Positions 56,026-64,000 of a stretch of DNA of 64,000 nt are shown one piece after another. Each line of letters starts with the position of its first letter. Position 1 is the stretch's first letter. A program made the translations under genes and the position numbers. Source of the stretch: Luzula sylvatica (taxonomy: Eukaryota; Streptophyta; Magnoliopsida; Poales; Juncaceae); the NCBI GenBank assembly GCA_946800325.1, contig OX326956.1:74535087-74599086 (forward strand), read 5' to 3'. The notes below the pieces were generated by a model. It saw nothing but the letters and a program-made list of their open reading frames with translations, was not told where the DNA came from and did no database searches.

Positions 56026-57675
56026 TCTATCTAATATATAATGCAAGGGGATTTGCTGCCTCCTGGTGCAGCACGTCACCAGGGGCCTATTTGTAAAAAA
56101 ATATTTTTTTTACATTTTGGTCTTTTTTTATTTACAAATTGGTCCTTTTTTCGAAAAAAAATTACATTATGGTCCTTTTTTTTTACATTTTGGTCCTTTA
56201 TATTTGCATTTTGGCCCTTCGAAGTTTTGAAATTTACATTTTAGTCCAGGGGCCTCAAATTGGTCCTATTTTTTAAAAAAAATTATATTTTGGTCCTTTT
56301 TTCACATTTTGGTCCTTTATATTTGCATTTTGGTCCTTCGAAGTTTTAAAATTTACATTTTGGTCCTTTATTATTTTTCTTGCCTGGTGCAGCCACGTCA
56401 CCAGGGGCCTATTTGTAAAAAAAAAATTGTTTTACATTTTGGTCCTTTTTTATTTACAAATTGGTCCTTTTTTCGAAAAACAATTACATTTTGGTCCTTC
56501 ATATTTGCATTTTGGCCCTTCGAAGTTTTGAAATTTACATTTTAGTCCAGGGGCCTCAAATTGGTCCTATTTTTTAAAAAAAATTATATTTTGGTCCTTT
56601 TTTCACATTTTGGTCCTTTATATTTGCATTTTGGTCCTTCGAAGTTTTAAAATTTACATTTTGGTCCTTTATTATTTTTCTTGAAAAACTAAAATAAAAT
56701 TATAATAAGTTGAACAATATTAATAAAAGAACATCTTGCAAATATTTAAAAATAAAATATCACAAAACTATTAAAAAATACATAAAAAGAAAACTAAAAT
56801 AAAAAATAGATGTTTAAATAGATATTTTCTATGAATATATTTGCAAGATGTTTATTTATTATCAATTAATGTTAGTTTTTTTATGAATAAAGAATGTAAT
56901 ATTAAAATTATATAAACAAAATATGTAATAATTTAAATTTTTTTAAATCACTACGTGTTAAGAAGTGTTTATGAATTTTCTTAAAATTAATAAAAAATAA
57001 CAAAAATAAGTTTTAATTATTACGTATGAGATTTGGAGGGTATTTTGGGAAAAAAAAATTAATATCATCCATAAGGAGTATTTTAAAATAAAAGTTTGGT
57101 AAAGAGTTTTTTTTTTTGGAGTTTACGAAAAGATAGAGAATTTTTTATAATATCCAAAAAAAATTAGGGGGTTAAAATATACCAAATCATGGATGTGCGA
57201 ATAATCATGACATAATTTAAATTAAAGGTTCGAACGAAACGGTTAGCGATGACATCGTCAAACTTTGTTGTTGGCTGACCACACAAAGGACGAAAAATAT
57301 TTGTGCTAAATATGTAGCGAAATTAAGGATTTGTGAAATTAAAAACACTCTTTTTTTCAGCAATGTTTTCTGAACTATTATGTTCTTAATAAATTTCATA
57401 ACGACTCATTCGTTCTTTTTCCTTATTTTACTTATGAAGTATAAAATATAGATAATTTTTTTAGCAATAACCGTTTGAATTATTCAAGAAATCCGGCTCT
57501 TAAAATATTCAAATGATTTTTGCTACAAAATTTCACTAGCACACAACACACTAATTACACATATAATAATAATTACAAAAAGAAAGTCACATACACAAAA
57601 TAAACAACAATTTTTTTCAACTACATTACTTATAAACCCGAACAGCCCCGCGCAATTGCGCGGGGGTAATGCTAG
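56026..57675 (+). mobile_element. Complete non-autonomous Helitron (1650 bp)
   Basis: The 5' end is A|TCTATCTAATAT at 56026. The 3' end is the 20-nt palindrome ccccgcgcaattgcgcgggg (57646-57665) with CTAG at 57672-57675, then T. It has no TIR or TSD, as expected for Helitron insertion between A and T. The 5' third holds two copies of a 'ctgcctcctggtgcagc(c)acgtcaccaggggcc' core plus 'ggtcctttt' repeats (56053-56690), matching the 1-5 kb repeats. The rest is AT-rich. No Rep/helicase is encoded. Confidence 0.88.
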
Positions 57676-59076
57676 TATCTATATATTTTTCTAGAAAGAT
57701 TAATTCAAGCAGGGGAGCAATTTGAATGGGCTCTTTTCGTAACTACAAAATATATAAATTATAATTTTAGATTTTTATAAACAAGATAGTTTCTTCAATG
57801 TCATGTTTACATAGTAAATAATTTTAGGTCTTCAATTATTAAGGTCTAGTGAGCACATGCCACGAAAACACTAAGGTCTTCAATAAATTTATATATATGT
57901 AATATGTGTTTGCTATAAAAATCAATTTTTTCATCAGGTCCAAAATTGTACTGATAATAGATAGATAATACTTAATAAATACATGAATATCATGCACCAT
58001 GCAAGATAACCACTAATAATCACGCACCTCACAAAATAATATTTTTCTTTGCAAACATGTTCATATTACCACTGATAATTTTCCATATCATCTCAATAAA
58101 TTTAGTAGTAGGTGTATATTATAAACCTATTTTTTCAATAAGATGATAAGTTAAATAAATTAATAATTCTATCACTTGAAATTATTTCGTCAAAGTTCAA
58201 ATTTAATTCACATGTATGCTTAAAAAATACAAAATATGATATTAAAAGTGATAATTCTTGCTTATGTAATATTCTTGAATTTATTTTATATTTAAGTTAA
58301 TATAATATTAATTTTTAATTTAAAGATTCATATATTTATGGAATGTCTAAAAAAATACATGATCGGTCTTGCTTACTAGATTTTTGAAAGGTAAATTTAC
58401 CAAAAATCCCAAAATATAATATTTAAAATTTTAATACCGAAAGACCGTACTTGCGAGTTTCAGAGGTATAAATATGATATTTTTGTGTTTCCTACAGCGT
58501 ATATATGAAATTCAACAAATTTTTAACTACAATTATCATAGAAATGGTTTATATTGTCTATATTTATTATCATCGTTGGTGAGAATGTTGTATTCTCCGA
58601 AGCCACGTCAATGCTCTCCATTTTGAGCTTGTTTATTTTTTAATATATATTTTGTGGGAGCTTGTTTATTTTTTAATATATATTTTGTGTGATCTTTTGT
58701 TTGTTTAAATTTGAACCATTAGATTAGATGGTGTGATGTATGTTAATCCCATATATGAATATGAATTTTCTTCTACATTTTCTATGTAGATAATTATGGA
58801 GATAATTACGAGTCGTTATTTTTTCAAAAGAAAAAAATCTCTCTCTCTGAACCACGTCAATTTTGTATTCTTTTATTCATAATCATATTGATGTGGGATG
58901 CAATATCCAGATTGAAGCTAGATATCGACGAGTTCAAATGCTACCTGGCCATCGCAAGGTCATACAAACATGAAACAGTTTATCCTCATGTTGATTTTAT
59001 TTTTTTGTTATTATCGTCATACCGGTGCAAATAGTTTATCGGCACGATCATACGGGTACCTATAAGTGATTGGTAC

Positions 59077-59078
<2 letters not shown>
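57676..59078. other. AT-rich intergenic DNA
   Basis: No gene. A 33-bp direct duplication 'gcttgtttattttttaatat' + 'atattttgtg' occurs at about 58627 and 58660. Confidence 0.5.

Positions 59079-59132
<54 letters not shown>
59079..59132. repeat. (GA)n microsatellite
   Basis: About 27 uninterrupted GA repeats. Confidence 0.97.
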
Positions 59133-59219
59133 AAACCTGAACATAATAAGCAAATCACAAATTAGCTAAAATGTCTATCCTCAGTCATGTGCGAGACATA
59201 ATTTTTGCAGGCCTCAATT

Positions 59220-59453
59220 TTACATCATTACATAGGATTTTTGCAACTTCCATGGGCTTGTAGCTCCTAAATGCATTTGTAAAATAAACAACTTGGGCTT
59301 GCAGGCCTCAATTTTGTATTCTTGGATAGAGGTTTTTCTTTTGTTGATAATTTTATTTTTGAATATCAGGGTGATTTCAAATTCGGCCTTTTTTTTCAAT
59401 GGTCTTAACCATCCAGAGTTAGGCAAGGCTGCAGAATGAAAAACATGAATCAT
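59220..59453 (-). repeat. Dispersed repeat, copy 2 (partner of 715-842)
   Basis: A minus-strand frame reads FEITLIFKNKIINKRKTSIQ and continues EYKIEACKPK. The same reading can be made, interrupted, at 715-842 on the plus strand. A shared reading frame hints at a formerly coding source, but I do not recognise it. Confidence 0.6.
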
Positions 59454-59459
59454 TGGTCT

Positions 59460-60440
59460 TGATCATGGGTTCGGGGATGGTGTTTCGCGCGAAACACCGA
59501 ACTCTATATTTTGCAAATCACAGCTGTTCATCCATACAAATCATAAATTTGATAAAATGAGAAGAAACTGAGAGTTAATGCTCGTTTGGTTTTAAATGAA
59601 AACACAATATTAGTTGGATGTTGACACTTCTACTTATTCACCAAAGTCCATCATTTTATAAAATACATGAAAAGATAACGTAATAAACAAATCCAATTGA
59701 ATACTATCTAATACTATCGAATTTGGTTTCAAATTTTCCCTACAGAAAAAGTCCATATTTAAAAGATGAAAACAGTATCACAATAAATATTCAAAACAAA
59801 TTGTATTTGCAACATTAAATCATGCTATTTATTCAAAAGATGAAAATATAAATATCTGAAAACAAAACACAATAATTTTATGTCCCAAATTATCAAAAAA
59901 CCAGCAAATAATTCAAAACAAAATTTTCGTTATCTCATGCAAGTCCTTCCTTGATTTCTCATTTGATAATATTCTTCTTCCAAGTTAGTCATTGGGTCGC
60001 AAATCGCAAGTGTGGTGCATGATAAAACAAAAATGTATATTGGACGGTGCTCGTAAATGCATAGAATGAAGCAGCTCCGAAGCAGAAGTGCAGAACCCAT
60101 AACATGAGATTCCTGAAAAAGAAAATATCATTTTGATATTTTAATTGTAAAGAATTATCTATTAAATTTGGGAAGTTAATTATGTGAAAACTAACATATA
60201 GTGCCTTTATGGAAGTATCACTCATGAATAAGGATGAATTCATCAATGGAATATTATATTGTAAAGTGTTTTCTGATGGTACTATATCTTCTGTAATAAA
60301 AAAAATTCCTACACAAATATTCAAATAATGTTAGATTATATTATTTACAAACAATGAAATAAAATCATGACTTATTTAAAATATCAAACCTTTTTTTCTT
60401 TTACTGGATGGCTCCAGAGAACTTCGATATCGACGCGACC
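59460..60440. other. No recognised gene
   Basis: AT-rich. A minus-strand 111-residue frame (59989-60324) has no recognised motif. It may contain the 3' part of the FAR1-like locus. Confidence 0.4.
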
Positions 60441-60450
60441 CACGGCCTAC

Positions 60451-61879
60451 TTATTTTTTCCTTATGCCTCGTGGTTTATTAGCAGTTTTTGCAGCAACTG
60501 TATTTAGCGATTCATTATTAACTCGGCTCGAATTGTCCTTATTTGCTTGATCGAAAAAAGTCTCTACCTTAACCATGAACTTTACTGCCATCTCTTTAGC
60601 ATATTCACATTGTGAAGCTCTAGCAAAAATAGAACCATATAACCTCAGTAGCAAACTATATCGTTTTGCCATATCCGATTTAAATTTGAGTGACCATCAT
60701 CTCGATCAATCAGTTTAATACCAGCTTTAGCATCTTTTCGCCATCGTTTCAAGTAATATTTTTCTGGTAGTGTTTTTATGTTCATGAAATCATGAACTTT
60801 CAAAGCATGACAACATTGAATGCCCATGAACTCAAATTTTAGACAAGTGCATCTGATCGTGACACTTGAAGTTGAAAAACCATAATCAACACTATGCTCT
60901 CTTCTCTTAATTCCGAACCCGCTTATCACTTTAAATTTCCTACTAGTTTCAAATTCCCCAATGGTAAATATTACACAATTAAGAAACAAACCGTACTCCT
61001 CCTCAAATTCTGCATATACCTTTGGAGTATATATTTTTGCTGACTCTTTTAACAAACCCCTGAATGGTACTCTAGGAGTCCCTTGACTCGCATCCTTGTC
61101 AGAACAGCGTCTATCTTCGACGAGCCTATCAAAATGACCGAAAAATTCTAATAAATTTTTCTTTCGATCTAAATATGGCTTGATTACACTATTAATACTC
61201 TCACTTCTCTGTGTATTTTTAATATATGCACAAAACACTTGCCTCCCATATGCTAGAGCCAATTTTTCTCGATCTTCAAATAATGTTCTTAACCATCTGT
61301 TATCAACTAAACTGTATTTTTCTAGCATATTATTCCATTCAAATATAAATTCTTCTTCGTCTTCACAATCATAAACACAATATCTAAAATCCCTTTCAAA
61401 AGTTTTCGAACCCTGAAATAGGTGACTTAAATGTTTTGCTGCATTTTGGTACATAGTACATATGTCAAACGCACAAACGATGAGTTATATCTGGCCAAAC
61501 CTCTTTGATTGCCGAACTCATGGCAGCATCTTGATCCGTCAATACGACCTTTGGCGCTTTCCCCCCGACTGTTTTCGTGAATGTTTCGAACAACCATTTA
61601 AATGATGGAATTTTCTCATCATAAAGAAGTGCAGCACCAAAAATTATACTTTCTTTTTTCTTTATGATGATAACCCCAACAAGAGTCTGTCTTGTATGTA
61701 GTATCAAAACAAATGACATCCCCGAAAACCTCATAATCTAACAAATGACACCTCAAGAAATATGCTTCTCGGTGCCATGCTAGCACCGTAACCAAATTCG
61801 TTTGAACCAATTTTTGTCCTTTTTCAAGGTAGTTGTTGGAACCATAACTTTCAATTAGTCCGTTTTTTATTTTTCAGAT
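60451..61879 (-). pseudogene. FAR1/FHY3-type (MULE transposase-derived) pseudogene
   Basis: Minus-strand pieces in order: SYGSNNYLEKGQKLVQTNLV with WHREAYFLRCHLLDYEVFGD and ICFDTTYKT (first DDE Asp); IIFGAALLYDEKIPSFKWLF with VLTDQDAAMSSAIKEVWPDI (second Asp); then a 269-residue frame with RSESINSVIKPYLDRK (likely catalytic Glu region) and the SWIM zinc finger CTCLKFEFMGIQCCH; finally KRYSLLLRLYGSIFARASQC. This is the MULE transposase plus SWIM layout of plant FAR1-related proteins. Lesions: frameshifts near 61690; TGA (61465-61467) in place of the Trp expected after HRLCV; a 7-bp tandem duplication gtacata (61449-61462); and a frameshift near 60665. The N-terminal FAR1 DNA-binding domain is absent. 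It is clearly non-functional as a full protein. Confidence 0.9.
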
Positions 61880-62870
61880 CTGCCATTGAGCATTCACTAT
61901 ACTTTTCTTTCGCTTTTCAATTGAGGGAATCATAATTTGTCACATAGGATTTTTTTGGAATTAATTTTTTTATTGTTTTCACAGGAATTATCCTCCTGTT
62001 TTGCTTTTCATTCAATTACTAACTCGCAATTATCCATTGTTTTGTAGTGAATAAAACGATAAACTGGTACTAGGTAAGTGACTGTACCATCATACTCGTT
62101 TATTAAATCTTCCATCGAAGAATACAAGTTTCTCCATAAAAAAAAGAATACATATTTGATAATCATTTCAAGGCAAAATACTCAATTGATAACCCTTCCA
62201 TATGAATGTATAAATTTGGTTACCTTCGTACTAGTTTACGGTAGTTCAAACCAGTTAGAAAACAAGTGACCTTGCAAACTGAGTTATGTTGGTATAGAGG
62301 TACTTAACCTAATTGAGCCTCACATGATCAATCTAACGAAGCCTCAGATTAACCTAATTGAGCATTAATTTAACCTAATTTGTGCATTTTTAATTACATA
62401 AAACTTATGTTAAATGGGCGCAATCTTATGGTCGTGTGATTTGTAATATGAACTTGTAAGGATGTACATATCATATTATAGTTGAATTGGATGTAGATAT
62501 TTAGGCTAGTAAATTCATTAGTGTGTGATTAGAGTTTTCTAGAAAATATTTATGTAATTGAATGTTTTTGTAAAGTTTTTCTGTTAGTATTTATTTTGAG
62601 GTTTCTAGACTTAAGTATTGCATCGTGCCGAGTTATGATGTTAGTATTAGTTCTGATATTTGGTACCAATTGTGACAATTTGAACTCGTCAACTATGTAT
62701 TAGTCTGGAAAACTAAGCATTTTCATGGTGAGTTTTGATGTTAGTATTAGTTTGATATTTAGGCCGGTAAATTGAATTTGAATCTTGAAAACTAAGCATT
62801 GGGCTATGTGTTTGTATTGTAGTGGAAAAAAATATGTATTAGTCTTTCACGATATTTTTTCTCATTGATG
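61880..62870. other. No clear gene; 100-bp duplication
   Basis: 'gatgttagtattagtt' plus 'tgatattt' and, later, 'aaaactaagcatt' recur about 100 bp apart (near 62638 and 62738). The rest is AT-rich. Confidence 0.45.
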
Positions 62871-62876
62871 CAAAAA

Positions 62877-62993
62877 GTATCTAATTCGAGAATAAAATTA
62901 CCAACAAAATATCTAATTCGAGAATAAAATTACCAACAAAGTATCTAATTCGAGAATAAAATTACCAACAAAATATCTAATTCGAGAATAAGA
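62877..62993. repeat. 32-bp tandem repeat
   Basis: About 3.6 nearly identical units of 'tatctaattcgagaataaaa' + 'ttaccaacaaag'. Confidence 0.95.
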
Positions 62994-64000
62994 ACACAAA
63001 CCACAATACAAAGGGAACTAGTGTCATGGTAACAGCCCACATATTCAAATATATACATATAAATATAAATAATAGTATATCTGGCCCATATTGGCATTCA
63101 ACTATTTTTTATCAGTTGGTTTAATTTTTCGTTCTTTATATTCATAATAGAAAAAGCCTATTATAAATGTATAATAATTTTAAACCCAAATTCACCATCT
63201 ATTTTCTTCCGAATACCAATTTTAGCCCAAAAGCCTTAATATATTGATTTAGTTCGAAACATTTATCAATTTGAGCCTTGAGGACCATGTCAAATAATCA
63301 CTAAAATGTTAAGACGCTTTTATATGTGATTATATTAAACTTTAAAATTCGTGTATATAAAACTGAATAGCATATTTTTAGGGTCATTGGGATTAAATAT
63401 TAAGTAACAAAACTTATGTACTTATATATATATATATATTGAAAATAATAATATTGTATTTTATCAATTTAATATTATTATATATAGTAACATAGAACAT
63501 ATTATTCTTTAAATATAATTCTTTGTTCCACCTTATATATTAATAATATTACAATATAATTAGTATATATTATTGTAATAATTATAACATTTTATTAGTT
63601 ACAAACCAAATTACAATCTGAAAATAATATTACGATTATATTGAAATCACTTTTCTTGTTATGTCTCCGTAGTTACATTGATTACAATGATAAATTATTT
63701 GTAATTTGTAATTACATTGATTGCAATGATAAAGTTTGCTTGCATATTCCTAGTTAAATTTTCTAACATGAACGAATTGTCGCGACCACAAAACACATTT
63801 GTTTCTCATCATACAAATGATATTCTGTACGACATGAATTTATTCTATACAATTTTCTAACGACGATATTCAAATCCAAATATAATTTTCTACTTTGTAC
63901 TCGTTCATGTTTTCTATACAATGTAACCACTAAAATCACACAAATGATATTCAAGAACCAATAATTGCGTACGTACATAAACTTGAAATATAATAAACAT
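62994..64000. other. AT-rich intergenic DNA
   Basis: No gene seen. A short TA run lies at about 63424-63440. Confidence 0.5.

Overview
This window looks like AT-rich, repeat-dense nuclear DNA of a flowering plant, probably a eudicot. The evidence is intron-rich genes with GT-AG splice sites, plant-type SYP71, PLAC8 and FAR1 sequences, Helitron ends, hAT and Mutator-like miniature elements, LINE and SINE debris, a solo LTR and a long satellite array. All calls come from reading the sequence; no database search was run.

Only one gene appears intact: a nine-exon SYP71-like Qc-SNARE on the minus strand (15437-17184), whose reconstructed product is 266 residues. Every other coding sequence I can name is damaged. 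These are an FKBP-type prolyl isomerase (minus, 5119-6249), a CYP96/CYP86-like cytochrome P450 (plus, 6285-7378), a P-type Ca2+-ATPase hinge fragment (plus, 9205-9455), a PLAC8-family gene cut off by a repeat (minus, 33866-34833), a FAR1/MULE transposase-like pseudogene (minus, 60451-61879) and three LINE C-terminal fragments.

Layout. 1-5 kb: microsatellites, a 'ggtcctttt' minisatellite with 312-bp units, and a non-autonomous Helitron (about 2195-4919). 5-10 kb: a block of three unrelated gene fragments ending in another Helitron 3' terminus (10034), which looks like Helitron gene capture. 11.6-15.2 kb: a non-autonomous hAT element with 8-bp target-site duplication (TSD), then a solo LTR with 5-bp TSD, just downstream of SYP71. 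18.3-20.4 kb: a dispersed repeat with an inverted partner at 52 kb. 20.6-28.5 kb: an approximately 363-bp satellite organised into an 11-monomer higher-order repeat of about 3.98 kb. 29-36 kb: small MITEs, several odd CG-bearing self-similar patches and the truncated PLAC8 gene. 37-43 kb: LINE debris, two convergent Helitron 3' ends and a tRNA-derived SINE. 44-52 kb: tandem repeats, a lone relic of the satellite, small TIR elements and a 37-bp minisatellite. 54.7-57.7 kb: a long-TIR foldback element and a complete non-autonomous Helitron. 58-64 kb: the FAR1-like pseudogene and small repeats.

The genes do not form a pathway. The coherent story is repeated mobile-element insertion, tandem amplification and gene-fragment capture around one conserved SNARE gene. 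I found no clearly new multi-gene system. The most unusual items are the satellite higher-order structure with its distant relic, the Helitron capture block containing a nested retroposon, and the CG-bearing self-similar patches.
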